Source: Streptomyces fungicidicus
Lineage (GTDB): Bacteria; Actinomycetota; Actinomycetes; Streptomycetales; Streptomycetaceae
Length of the DNA stretch: 64,000 bases
Direction: 5' to 3'
NCBI RefSeq assembly: GCF_003665435.1
Contig: NZ_CP023407.1
Location: forward strand, 5,877,501 to 5,941,500
A program made the position numbers and the translations under genes. The notes beneath the pieces are model-generated. The model saw only the letters and a list, made by a program, of their open reading frames with translations. It was not told the origin of the DNA and did not search any database. Positions 1 to 7,891 of the stretch are shown here, piece after piece; position 1 is the stretch's first letter, and the number at the start of each line of letters is the position of its first letter.

Positions 1-399
1 ACCGACGCCGACGCCCGCCGCGTCAACCGGCGCGTCGAGGAACTCCTCGGCCCGTTCGACGTCTGGGCCATGTGCCCGCACGCCCCCGACGACGGCTGCC
101 ACTGCCGCAAACCCCGCCCGGGCATGATCCTCTGGGCCGCCGGCCGTGTCTGCGCGAGCCCCGCCGACTGCGTCGTCGTCGGCGACATCGGCGCCGACGT
201 GGAGGCCGCCCGCCGGGCCGGCGCGCACGCCGTCCTCGTGCCCACACCGGAAACCCGCGCCCAGGAGGTGAGCGCCGCGCCCCACGTCGCCCCGGACCTG
301 CGGACGGCCGTCCGCATGCTCCTGACCGCCCCGCCCTGGGACCGGCCCGGCGCGGCCGGCCCCGGGACCGGGCGACGGCCCGAGCGGAGGCCGATGTGA
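1..399 (+). CDS. HAD-IIIA phosphatase, GmhB-like (5' end outside window)
   Basis: The C-terminal 132 residues of a HAD-superfamily phosphatase are present; the N-terminus with the first Asp motif lies before base 1. The zinc-binding signature of D-glycero-D-manno-heptose-1,7-bisphosphate phosphatases is visible near codons 25-40 (CPHAPDDGCHCRKPRPGM), followed by the late HAD motif VVVGDIGADVEAARRAGA, where the GD acid pair binds Mg2+. By family knowledge the enzyme dephosphorylates a sugar 1,7-bisphosphate (or histidinol phosphate in relatives) in nucleotide-heptose synthesis. The following glycosyltransferases include heptosyltransferase-type GT9 proteins, which supports a heptose role. The stop overlaps the next start by 4 nt (GTGA), so the genes are coupled. 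Confidence 0.85.
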   Translation, partial: TDADARRVNRRVEELLGPFDVWAMCPHAPDDGCHCRKPRPGMILWAAGRVCASPADCVVVGDIGADVEAARRAGAHAVLVPTPETRAQEVSAAPHVAPDLRTAVRMLLTAPPWDRPGAAGPGTGRRPERRPM

Positions 400-1385
400 A
401 GGCGCTCGTGACCCGGCTCGACAGCTTCGGCGACGTGCTGCTCGCCGGGCCCGCCGTGCGGGCGGTCGCCGCTCGCGCCGACACCGTCACCCTGCTGTGC
501 GGGCCGCACGGGGCGCCCGCCGCGCGGCTGCTGCCCGGAGTGGACGAGATCCTCGTCTGGGACTCGCCGTGGACCGGCTTCCAGCCGCCCCGCGTCGACC
601 GGGCCGACATCGACGGCCTCGTCGCCGCCGTCGACGCCGACAGCGCGCTGATCCTGACCTCCTTCCACCAGTCCCCGCTGCCCACCGCCCTGCTGCTGCG
701 CCTCGCCGGCGTCGGCTTCATCGCCGCCGACAGCGAGGATTACCCCGGCTCCCTCCTCGACGTGCGCCACCACCGCGCCCCCCACGCCCACGAGGCCGAG
801 GCGGCGCTGGACCTGGCCGAGGCCGCCGGCTTCCCCCGCGTCGACGACGGACGGCTGCGCGTGCTCCCGCCGCCCGCGGCCGGCCCGCTGACCGGCCCCG
901 GGGAGTACGTCGTGGTCCACCCCGGCGCCAGCGTCCCGGCCCGCGCCTGGAGCCCCGGACGGTGCGCGCAGGCGGTACGCGAACTCACCGCCGCCGGACG
1001 CCGGGTGGTGGTCACCGGCGGGGCGGGCGAGCGGGACCTGACCGCGTACGTCGCCGGCGACGCGGCCGTCGACCTCGGCGGCCGCACCGGCGCCGCCGAA
1101 CTCGCGGGGGTGCTCGCCGGGGCCGCATGCGTGGTCACCGGCAACACCGGCCCCGCCCATCTCGCCGCCGCCGTCGACACCCCCGTGGTGTCCCTGTTCG
1201 CGCCGGTCGTCCCCGCCGAACGCTGGCGGCCGTACGGGGTGCCGTACGTGCTGCTCGGCGACCAGGACGCGCCCTGCGCGGGGACCCGCGCCCGGCGCTG
1301 CCCCGTACCGGGCCACCCCTGCCTGGACACCGTGACCGCGCTCGACGTCGTCGCGGCGGTCGACAAGCTCGTGGAGGCGCCATGA
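396..1385 (+). CDS. Glycosyltransferase family 9 (heptosyltransferase-type)
   Basis: This 329-residue protein opens with KALVTRLDSFGDVLLAGP, the N-terminal loop typical of GT9 (ADP-heptose:LPS heptosyltransferase) enzymes. A central VVVHPGAS and, near residue 246, TGNTGPAHLAAAV give the nucleotide-sugar binding half. It probably transfers a heptose-like sugar from an NDP donor onto a surface glycan at the cytoplasmic face of the membrane. GTG at 396 was chosen because it overlaps the upstream stop and precedes the first conserved residues by only a few codons. It overlaps the next gene by ATGA. The exact sugar cannot be read from sequence. Confidence 0.9.
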   Translation: MKALVTRLDSFGDVLLAGPAVRAVAARADTVTLLCGPHGAPAARLLPGVDEILVWDSPWTGFQPPRVDRADIDGLVAAVDADSALILTSFHQSPLPTALLLRLAGVGFIAADSEDYPGSLLDVRHHRAPHAHEAEAALDLAEAAGFPRVDDGRLRVLPPPAAGPLTGPGEYVVVHPGASVPARAWSPGRCAQAVRELTAAGRRVVVTGGAGERDLTAYVAGDAAVDLGGRTGAAELAGVLAGAACVVTGNTGPAHLAAAVDTPVVSLFAPVVPAERWRPYGVPYVLLGDQDAPCAGTRARRCPVPGHPCLDTVTALDVVAAVDKLVEAP

Positions 1386-2332
1386 GGATCCTGCTGTGGC
1401 ATGTACACGGTTCGTGGACCACGGCCTTCGTCCAGGGCCCGCACACCTACGTCGTCCCCGTCACCCCGGACCGCGGACCCGACGGACTGGGCCGCGCCCG
1501 CACCTTCGACTGGCCCGACTCCGTCGTCGAGGTGCCCCCGGAGCGTCTCCGCGAGGAGGACGTCGACGCCGTCGTCCTGCAGCGGCCGCACGAACTCGCC
1601 CTCGTCGACCGCTGGCTGGGCCGCCGCCCGCCCCTGGTCTACCTCGAGCACAACGCCCCGCACGGTGACGTCCCCGACACCCGCCACCCCGCGGCGGACA
1701 TCCCCGGCGTCACCCTCGTCCACGTCACCCACTTCAACCATCTGATGTGGGACGGCCGCGGCACCCCCGCCACCGTCATCGAGCACGGCATCGTCGACCC
1801 CGGCCCCCTGTGGACCGGCGAGCTGCCGCACGCCGCCGTCGTCGTCAACGAGCCGGTGCGGCGCGGCCGGACCACCGGCACCGACCTGCTCCCGGCCTTC
1901 GCCCGCGCCGCGCCGCTCGACGTCTTCGGCATGGGCACCGACGGCCTCGCCGGCCACCTCGGCCTGCCCGCCGGCCGCTGCCGCACGCACGAACTCACCC
2001 AGGCCGCGCTGCACGAGGCGCTGGCCCGCCGCCGGGTCTACGTCCACCCCGTGCGCTGGACCTCCCTCGGCCTCTCCCTGCTGGAGGCCATGCACCTCGG
2101 CATGCCCGTCGTCGCCCTCGCCACCACCGAGGTCACCGAGGCGGTACCGGCCGGCGCCGGCGTGGTGTCCAACCGCCTCGGCGTACTGACCGACGCCGTA
2201 CGGGACTTCGTGGCCGACCCGGCGCACGCCCGCCGCACCGGCGAGCGCGCCCGCACGGCGGCGCTCGCCCGCTACGGGCTGCCCCGCTTCCTGGACGACT
2301 GGGAACGGCTGCTGAAGGAGGTGACCCGGTGA
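1382..2332 (+). CDS. Glycosyltransferase, GT4-like
   Basis: This 316-residue protein has a Rossmann-like N-terminal half and a GT-B C-terminal half. Near residues 218-245 sits VHPVRWTSLGLSLLEAMHLG, the E-containing donor-binding signature of GT4 enzymes, followed by MPVVALATTEVTEAV. Length is short for GT4, with a compact N-terminal domain. It is the third gene of the coupled glycan operon, overlapping its neighbours by 4 nt at each end (ATGA at 1382, GTGA at 2329). It likely adds one residue to the same oligosaccharide as the flanking GT9 enzymes. Donor and acceptor are unknown. Confidence 0.85.
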   Translation: MRILLWHVHGSWTTAFVQGPHTYVVPVTPDRGPDGLGRARTFDWPDSVVEVPPERLREEDVDAVVLQRPHELALVDRWLGRRPPLVYLEHNAPHGDVPDTRHPAADIPGVTLVHVTHFNHLMWDGRGTPATVIEHGIVDPGPLWTGELPHAAVVVNEPVRRGRTTGTDLLPAFARAAPLDVFGMGTDGLAGHLGLPAGRCRTHELTQAALHEALARRRVYVHPVRWTSLGLSLLEAMHLGMPVVALATTEVTEAVPAGAGVVSNRLGVLTDAVRDFVADPAHARRTGERARTAALARYGLPRFLDDWERLLKEVTR

Positions 2333-3297
2333 GCGCCGGCGCCCGCCCGCGGGTCCTGGTGCTGCGCGCCCTCGGGCTCGGTGATCTGCTCGCCGGGGTG
2401 CCCGCGCTGCGGGCGCTGCGGCGGGAGTTCCCCGGACACGAGGTCGTACTGGCGGCGCCCGCCGGGCTCGCCCCGGTCGCCGCCGCCACGGGAGCGGTCG
2501 ACCGGGTGCTGCCGGCCTCCGCCCCCGGGCGGGCGGTACCCCGCACCCTCGACTGGACCGGCCCGCCCCCGGACGTCGCCGTGGACCTGCACGGCAACGG
2601 CCCGCCCAGCCACCGCCTGCTGCAGCGCCTGCGCCCCCCGCGGCTGCTCGCGTTCGCCCACCCGTCGACCCCGGAGATCGAGGGCCCGCCCTGGTACGCG
2701 GACGAGCACGAACGGGACCGCTGGTGCCGTCTGCTCCGCTCGTACGGCATCGACGCCGACCCCACCGACCTGCTGCTGGCCCGCCCGCGATCCGTGTCCC
2801 CCGCGCCCGGTGCCGTCGTCCTGCACCCCGGCGCGGGAGCCCCCGCACGCCGCTGGCCCGTGGAGCGGTACGCGGCCGTCGCCGGCGCCCTGCGCGGGCA
2901 CGGGCAGCGGGTCGTGGTCACCGGGGGAGCGGGCGAGGAGGACCTGGTGGCGCGGCTCGCCAAGGAGGCCCGGCTGCCCGACACCGACGTCCTCGCCGGC
3001 GGCCTGCCCTTCGGCCGGCTCTCCGCGCTCGTCGCCGGCGCCCGCGCCGTCGTCAGCGGCGACACCGGCATCGCCCACCTGGCGGTCGCCCACGCCACCC
3101 CCACCGTCACCCTCTTCGGCCCGGTCCCGCCCGCCCGCTGGGGCCCGCCCGCGCAACCCCGCCACATCCCGCTGTGGCACGGCCCGGAGGGCGACCCGCA
3201 CGGCCGGAGCCCCGACCCCGCACTCCTGCGCGTCACCCCCGACGAGGTCCTGCACGCCCTCGACCGGCTGCCCACCCGACCGGACCCCGCGCCATGA
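2329..3297 (+). CDS. Glycosyltransferase family 9 (second heptosyltransferase-type)
   Basis: This 322-residue GT9 paralogue of the enzyme at 396 starts RVLVLRALGLGDLLAGVPAL and carries VVLHPGAGAPARRW centrally and VVSGDTGIAHLAVAHA near residue 240, the donor-binding signature. GTG at 2329 overlaps the preceding stop. Two GT9 enzymes in one operon suggest two successive heptose-like additions. Its last 24 codons, ending in CCATGA, are the template of the degenerate tandem copies that follow (3354-3628). The next intact gene is therefore about 330 bp away instead of overlapping, unlike every other junction in this operon. Confidence 0.9.
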   Translation: MSAGARPRVLVLRALGLGDLLAGVPALRALRREFPGHEVVLAAPAGLAPVAAATGAVDRVLPASAPGRAVPRTLDWTGPPPDVAVDLHGNGPPSHRLLQRLRPPRLLAFAHPSTPEIEGPPWYADEHERDRWCRLLRSYGIDADPTDLLLARPRSVSPAPGAVVLHPGAGAPARRWPVERYAAVAGALRGHGQRVVVTGGAGEEDLVARLAKEARLPDTDVLAGGLPFGRLSALVAGARAVVSGDTGIAHLAVAHATPTVTLFGPVPPARWGPPAQPRHIPLWHGPEGDPHGRSPDPALLRVTPDEVLHALDRLPTRPDPAP

Positions 3298-3628
3298 CCA
3301 CCCCCGACCGCCACCACCCCACCCGGCCGCACGCCCACGCCCAGGAGTCCCGCCCCCGCACTCCGGGGCGTCACCCCGGCCGAGGTCCTGCAGGCCTTCG
3401 GCGGTCTGCCGGTACGGGTGGAGCGCGCACCATGACCGTCCCCGGTCGCCGCCACCCCGCTCGGCCGCACGACTGCGGTCAGGAGTCTCCGGGGCGTCAC
3501 CCCGGCCGAGGTCCTGCACGCCTTCGGCGGGCTGCCGGCATGGGCGGAGCGCGTGCCACGGCCGCTGCCGGCCGCGCCGGGTGGCCGCATGTCTGCGGGC
3601 AGGTGTGCCGGGTGAGGAGGTGCGCGTC
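3216..3628 (+). repeat. Degenerate tandem repeats of the GT9 3' end
   Basis: The 331 bp between the GT9 stop and the next start hold two further degenerate copies of the GT9 3' end. Copies begin at about 3216 (inside the gene), 3354 and 3487. The shared core gaggtcctgca starts at 3244, 3382 and 3508, giving spacings of 138 and 126 bp, both multiples of three. Copy 2, read in the gene's frame, encodes LRGVTPAEVLQAFGGLPVRV then ERAP and a stop, against LLRVTPDEVLHALDRLPTRP then DPAP and a stop in the real gene. The ATGACC at 3432 repeats the ATGACC at 3294 at the gene end. No independent gene is convincing here; a 112-codon frame from 3294 to 3632 is probably spurious. Confidence 0.85.
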
Positions 3629-4504
3629 ATGACCGGTGCGCGGCGCGTCGGCGTCGTCATCGCCACCCGCGACCGCCGCGACCGGCTCGCGGTCACCCTC
3701 AGCCGGTTGCGCGAGCTGCCCGAACGGCCCGAGATCCTCGTCGTCGACAACGCCTCCACCGACGGCACCCGGGAGATGGTCGCCCGGGACTTCCCCGGCG
3801 TGCGCGTGCTGGCGCTGCCCGTCAACCACGGCGCCCTCGCCCGCAACCACGGGGCCCGCGCCCTGCGCACCCCTTACGTGGCGTTCAGCGACGACGACTC
3901 CTGGTGGGCGGCCGGCGCCCTCGCCCGGGCGGCGGAGCTGTTCGACGCCCACCCCCGGCTCGGCCTGATCGCCGGCCGCACCCTCGTCGGCCCCGCCGCC
4001 CACTCCGACCCGCTCAACGCCGTGCTCGCCGGCTCCCCGCTCGGTCCCGCCCCCGACCTCCCCGGCACCCAGGTGCTCGGCTTCCTCGCCTGCGGCGCCG
4101 TCGTCCGCCGCCGGGCGCACCTCGACGCCGGCGGCTTCCACCGGCTGCTGTTCTTCGGCGGGGAGGAGACCCTGCTCGCCTACGACCTGGCCGCCCGCGG
4201 CTGGGGCGTCACCCACTGCCCCGAGGTCGTCGCCCACCACCACCCGGCGCCCTCGCCCCGCCACGGCCGACCGGCGCTCCAGCGCCGCAACGAACTCCTC
4301 ACCGCGTGGCTGCGCCGCCCCGTCCCGTACGCCCTCTCCCGCACCGCGGCCCTCGCGGCCGAGGCGCGCGCCGACCAGCAGGCCCGGCGCGCCCTGCGGG
4401 AGGCCCTCGCCCGGCTGCCGTCGGCCCTGCGCGAGCGCAGGCCGCTGCCCCCGCACGTGGAACGGGCCGCCCGCCTCCTGCAGCCGGAAGGGGCGACCGT
4501 ATGA
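3629..4504 (+). CDS. Glycosyltransferase family 2
   Basis: This 291-residue GT-A fold protein has the N-terminal GT2 pattern GVVIATRDRRDRLAVTL, the nucleotide-binding VVDNASTDGT, and the metal-binding DxD-type acidic motif FSDDDSWW near residue 90. A later FFGGEETLLAYDLAARGWGV supplies the acceptor-side acidic residues. The start ATG at 3629 has a strong GAGGAGGTG ribosome site 6 bp upstream; an in-frame GTG at 3620 is less well placed. It is close in sequence to the next gene, so the pair arose by duplication. It probably extends or decorates the glycan made by the GT9/GT4 enzymes. Confidence 0.9.
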   Translation: MTGARRVGVVIATRDRRDRLAVTLSRLRELPERPEILVVDNASTDGTREMVARDFPGVRVLALPVNHGALARNHGARALRTPYVAFSDDDSWWAAGALARAAELFDAHPRLGLIAGRTLVGPAAHSDPLNAVLAGSPLGPAPDLPGTQVLGFLACGAVVRRRAHLDAGGFHRLLFFGGEETLLAYDLAARGWGVTHCPEVVAHHHPAPSPRHGRPALQRRNELLTAWLRRPVPYALSRTAALAAEARADQQARRALREALARLPSALRERRPLPPHVERAARLLQPEGATV

Positions 4505-5397
4505 GCGACCCCCGCACGACCGTCGTGGTCATCACCCACAACAGGCGCCGGGAACTGCTCCGCACCCTGCGCCACCTCGCCGAGCTGCCCGAGGCGCCGC
4601 CGGTGATCGTCACCGACAACGGCTCCACCGACGGCACCGCCGACGCCGTCGCCCGCGACCACCCCGGCGTCCGTCTGGTGCGCCCCGGCCGCAACCTGGG
4701 CGCCGTCGGCCGCAATCTCGCGGTACGGGACGTCCGCACGCCCTACGTCGCGTTCTGCGACGACGACTCCTGGTGGTCGCCCGGGTCCCTGGCCGGCGCC
4801 GCCGACCTGCTCGACCGGCACCCCGCGCTCGGCACGGTCACGGCGCGGATCATCGTCGAACCGGACGGCACCGACGACCCGATCGTCCGCGAACTGCGGG
4901 ACTCGCCGGTACCCGGACCGCCCTGGCTGCCCGGACCGGCCCTCGGCTCCTTCCTGGCCGCCGCGACCGTGCTGCGCACCGGCGCCTTCCGCACCGCAGG
5001 CGGCTTCCACCCGCGCCTGTGGCTCGGCGGCGAGGAGGAACTGCTGGCCGCCGACCTGGTCGCCGACGGCTGGTGGCTCACCTACGCCGATCACCTGACG
5101 ATCCACCACCAGGCGTCCGAGGCACGGGACGCGACCCTGCGCCGGAGGCACGGCATCCGCAACACCCTGTGGTTCACCTGGCTGCGCCGCCCGGCCCGGC
5201 CCGCCCTGCGCCGCACCCTGAACCTGGCCCGTACCGTGCCGCGCGACACGGCCTCCCTGCGCGCCTTCGCGGAGGCGGCCGCGGCCCTGCCCTGGGTACT
5301 GCGGGAGCGCCGCGTCCTGCCCCGCGAGGTCGAGTCCCGGCTGCGCCTGCTCGAACCCGCCCAGCGCACCTCCACGGCCCGCCGCTACACCGGCTGA
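4501..5397 (+). CDS. Glycosyltransferase family 2 (paralogue of the preceding gene)
   Basis: This 298-residue GT2 enzyme aligns with its upstream neighbour throughout: TVVVITHNRRRELLRTLRHL, VTDNGSTDGTADAV, FCDDDSWWSPGSLAG and LWLGGEEELLAADLVADGWW. It overlaps the preceding gene by ATGA and is the last gene of the operon. The carboxyl tail LRERRVLPREVESRLRLLEP matches the LRERRPLPPHVERAARLLQP tail of the paralogue, a feature outside the catalytic domain that may be a membrane-contact or partner helix. The tandem pair likely adds related sugars sequentially. Confidence 0.9.
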   Translation: MSDPRTTVVVITHNRRRELLRTLRHLAELPEAPPVIVTDNGSTDGTADAVARDHPGVRLVRPGRNLGAVGRNLAVRDVRTPYVAFCDDDSWWSPGSLAGAADLLDRHPALGTVTARIIVEPDGTDDPIVRELRDSPVPGPPWLPGPALGSFLAAATVLRTGAFRTAGGFHPRLWLGGEEELLAADLVADGWWLTYADHLTIHHQASEARDATLRRRHGIRNTLWFTWLRRPARPALRRTLNLARTVPRDTASLRAFAEAAAALPWVLRERRVLPREVESRLRLLEPAQRTSTARRYTG

Positions 5398-5442
5398 GAC
5401 GCACCGCCCGCCCGCCGGCGCCGACCCGCGCGCCCGCCCGTG

Positions 5443-6381
5443 CTAACCGGTGCCCGCGCGTGTCGCCAGCACCTGCACCAGCCGGTCCGCTCCGTCCGGC
5501 ACCCGCCCCTCACGGAACGCGTCCCGCATCTGCCGGGCGGCCACCCGGCCCGAGGTCAGACACCAGTCCCACCAGCGGTCCAGCCGCCTGGCGTCCACCT
5601 GTTCGGCGCCCACCAGCGCGGGCCACCCGCAGGCCCGGGCCTGCGCGGTCACCTTGGCGCCGCCCGCGACCGGGTCCACCGCCAGCACCGGCGTGCCGAC
5701 CCGCAGCCCGAGGACCAGCCCGTGCAGCCGGTCGGTGACGACGAGGTCGAGCCGCGCCAGCACCGACTCCACCTGCGCCGGCGTCGCGCTCAGATGCCAG
5801 TCGCGGGTGTCCAGCCGGGTCTCCAGCTCCAGTCGGGCACAGTCCTTCCCGGCCAGCCAGCGCGTCACCCGCTCCGACACCTGTTCGTGCCGTCGCCGCG
5901 GCCCGTACTCGTGCTGCCCGTCGGTGAGGATCACCCCGACCACGGGCCGGGCGGGCACCGCGGGGGCGCGGGCCGCCAGGTCCTCGGAGGGCTCGCTGCC
6001 GGGGCCGTCCCGCGCCAGCACGCGGTGGAAGCCGCGCGCCGCCTCCCCGTCGGGGTCGATCACCGACGTCCCCACGGCGATCCGCACACAGTGCGCGAAA
6101 CGCCGGTGCAGCTCCTCGACCTGCGGCCCGTGCAGCGGCCCGCACACGAACACCAGATGGGAGTAGTCACCGGGCCGTACGTCGTCGAAGTGCAGGTCCG
6201 CCGGCCGGAAGCCGGGGCTCCAGACGACGTCGTACGCCATTCCCGCGCCGCGCAGAACCTCCTCCACCCGGCGCAGGGCCAGCACGTCCCCGGCGGTGGC
6301 CTCGCCGTCGCGGAAGCTGAACCAGCCGGTCAGCAGGACCCTTCGGGGTCCCGAACGCTCTCGTCCGTACACGATGCGCAC
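5443..6381 (-). CDS. Polysaccharide pyruvyl transferase family protein
   Basis: This protein of about 312 residues has the C-terminal signature LVVTDRLHGLVLGLRVGTPV of the polysaccharide pyruvyl transferase (CsaB/WcaK) fold, with the TDRLHG loop and a GG at AVDPVAGGAKV. The family moves pyruvate from PEP to a sugar as a ketal, giving surface glycans a negative charge. It is convergent with the glycosyltransferase operon and probably modifies the same polymer. The start is uncertain: the frame is open to a TTG at 6408, but GTG at 6381 has a GGGG-type site in front and leads into the first conserved segment. Confidence 0.75.
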   Translation of the reverse strand: MRIVYGRERSGPRRVLLTGWFSFRDGEATAGDVLALRRVEEVLRGAGMAYDVVWSPGFRPADLHFDDVRPGDYSHLVFVCGPLHGPQVEELHRRFAHCVRIAVGTSVIDPDGEAARGFHRVLARDGPGSEPSEDLAARAPAVPARPVVGVILTDGQHEYGPRRRHEQVSERVTRWLAGKDCARLELETRLDTRDWHLSATPAQVESVLARLDLVVTDRLHGLVLGLRVGTPVLAVDPVAGGAKVTAQARACGWPALVGAEQVDARRLDRWWDWCLTSGRVAARQMRDAFREGRVPDGADRLVQVLATRAGTG

Positions 6382-6667
6382 CGAGTGCCCCACTCCGGCG
6401 CGGGGCAATCGGCCCGGCGCGGGTCAGCCGGCGCGGGGCGCCGGAGCCGGCTGCCGCCTCACCGCCGGGTGGCCGGCCGGCGCCCGCAGCGCCTGGTCCC
6501 GGGCACGCTCGGCCACCTCGCGCGCCTCGGCCACGACGTCACCGCGCTCCCGCACCAGTCCGTCGTAGACCGTAGGCCGTCGGGGGCGGGGGGAGAGGAT
6601 GTCATGGGGACTGCTCCAGCCTCCGTCGCGGACAGAACCTGACCGCGAGGGCGGCTAGCGTGCCGGT

Positions 6668-7786
6668 ATGACGAAGACGAAGCGGGGCGCCGCCCCCGCG
6701 CCGGCCGGTGTGCTCGGCGCCCGGGCACTGAACCGGGCCACCCTCGCGCGGCAGCTGCTGCTGCGCCGCTCGCCGATGACCGCCGAGGAGGCGGTCGGTC
6801 ACCTCGTCGGGCTCCAGGCGCAGAACGTCAAGCCGCCCTACTACGCGCTCGCCGCCCGCCTCGACGGCTTCACGCCCGAGGCGCTGTCCGGGCCGATGGC
6901 CTCCCGCGCGGTCGCCCGCCTCGTCACCCTGCGCTCGACCATCCACACCCACACCGCCGACGACTGCCTCACCCTGCGCCCCCTGGTGCAGCCCGCCCGC
7001 GACCGCGAGCTCAACTCGTTCCGCAAGGGCCTCGCGGGTGTCTGCCCGGACCGGCTCGCCGCCCTCGCCCGAGAACTCGTCGAGGCCGAACCGCGCACGA
7101 TGGGTCAACTGCGCGAGGCCCTGCTGAAGGAGTGGCCCGACGCCGACCCGGGGGCCCTCGCCGTCGCCGCCCGCTGCAAGCTGCCCCTGGTGCAGATCAC
7201 GCCGCGCGGACTGTGGGGCCGCTCGGGACAGGTCACGCTCACCACCGCGGAGCACTGGCTGGGCAGGCCCGCCGAGCCCGCCCCGTCGCCGGACGGCACC
7301 GTGCTGCGCTACCTCGCCGCCTTCGGACCGGCCTCCGTGAAGGACATGCAGGTCTGGGCCGGCCTGACCCGGCTGCGGGAGGCCTTCGAACGCCTCCGCC
7401 CGCGGCTGGTCACCTTCCGCGACGACAACGGCGTGGAGCTCTTCGACCTGCCGGACGCGCCCCGCCCCGACCCGGACAGCCCGGCCCCGCCGCGCTTCCT
7501 GCCGGAGTTCGACAACCTGCTCCTCTCCCACGCCGACCGCGCCCGCGTCGTACCGCCCGAATACCGGGGCCGCCACTGGCGGGGCAACATCGCCTACCGC
7601 ACCCTCCTCGTCGACGGGTTCCTCGCGGGGCTGTGGCGGCTGGACGGGGACGCCCTCGTCATCGAGACGTTCGGCCGGCTCGGCAGGGACCGGTGGGAGG
7701 AGGTCGCCGCCGAGGGGGAGCGGATGCTCCGCGTCCTGCACCCGGGGACGGCGTACGACGTCCGCCCCGGGACCGTGCGGGGGTGA
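6668..7786 (+). CDS. AlkZ-like winged-helix DNA glycosylase (HTH_42/HLR family)
   Basis: This 372-residue protein has the tandem winged-helix architecture of the HTH_42 (YcaQ/AlkZ) family. Near residues 53-58 it carries GLQAQNVKPPYYAL; the Q-A-Q triad corresponds to the catalytic Q-x-Q (or Q-x-D) motif of AlkZ-type glycosylases, which unhook or excise bulky alkylated purines. Further family landmarks are TLRSTIHTHTADD, the mid-protein FGPASVKDMQVWAGL and the tail LPEFDNLLLSHADRARVV. AlkZ relatives often sit in genotoxin clusters as self-resistance genes, but no genotoxin pathway is visible here, so a housekeeping role against alkylation is more likely. The ATG at 6668 is preceded by a weak GGT-type site. 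Confidence 0.8.
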   Translation: MTKTKRGAAPAPAGVLGARALNRATLARQLLLRRSPMTAEEAVGHLVGLQAQNVKPPYYALAARLDGFTPEALSGPMASRAVARLVTLRSTIHTHTADDCLTLRPLVQPARDRELNSFRKGLAGVCPDRLAALARELVEAEPRTMGQLREALLKEWPDADPGALAVAARCKLPLVQITPRGLWGRSGQVTLTTAEHWLGRPAEPAPSPDGTVLRYLAAFGPASVKDMQVWAGLTRLREAFERLRPRLVTFRDDNGVELFDLPDAPRPDPDSPAPPRFLPEFDNLLLSHADRARVVPPEYRGRHWRGNIAYRTLLVDGFLAGLWRLDGDALVIETFGRLGRDRWEEVAAEGERMLRVLHPGTAYDVRPGTVRG

Positions 7787-7801
7787 ACCCGGACATGGAG
7801 A

Positions 7802-7842
7802 GGGGGCGCTGCGGGCTGCTCGTGGAAGCTCGCAACGCCCCC
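7802..7842. terminator. Hairpin terminator between convergent genes
   Basis: GGGGGCG (7802-7808) pairs with CGCCCCC (7836-7842), and the stem continues with TGCG/CGCA and GCT/AGC around a short loop, broken by a C-A mismatch and a G-T wobble. It lies in the 105 bp between the stops of the winged-helix gene and the protease gene, so it can serve both strands. There is no U tract, as is usual in Streptomyces. Confidence 0.6.
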
Positions 7843-7891
7843 TGGTCTGCCACCTGAGGGGTACTCAGGAACTCGTGGGGTCTCCGGCGTC

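Noticed and set aside
3294..3632. A 112-codon plus-strand frame starting at the ATG that overlaps the GT9 stop
   Set aside because: Its sequence consists of the degenerate repeats read in a shifted frame, is Arg/Pro/His-rich without any domain, and runs past the start of the following GT2 gene. It is better explained as repeat decay.
6424..6667. Possible small minus-strand gene ending VVAEAREVAERARDQALRAP before a stop at 6424
   Set aside because: The frame looks protein-like for about 40 codons but has no start codon with a ribosome site before an in-frame stop, and no recognisable family. The 286 bp between 6382 and 6667 may hold a gene remnant and the promoters; not supported as a gene.
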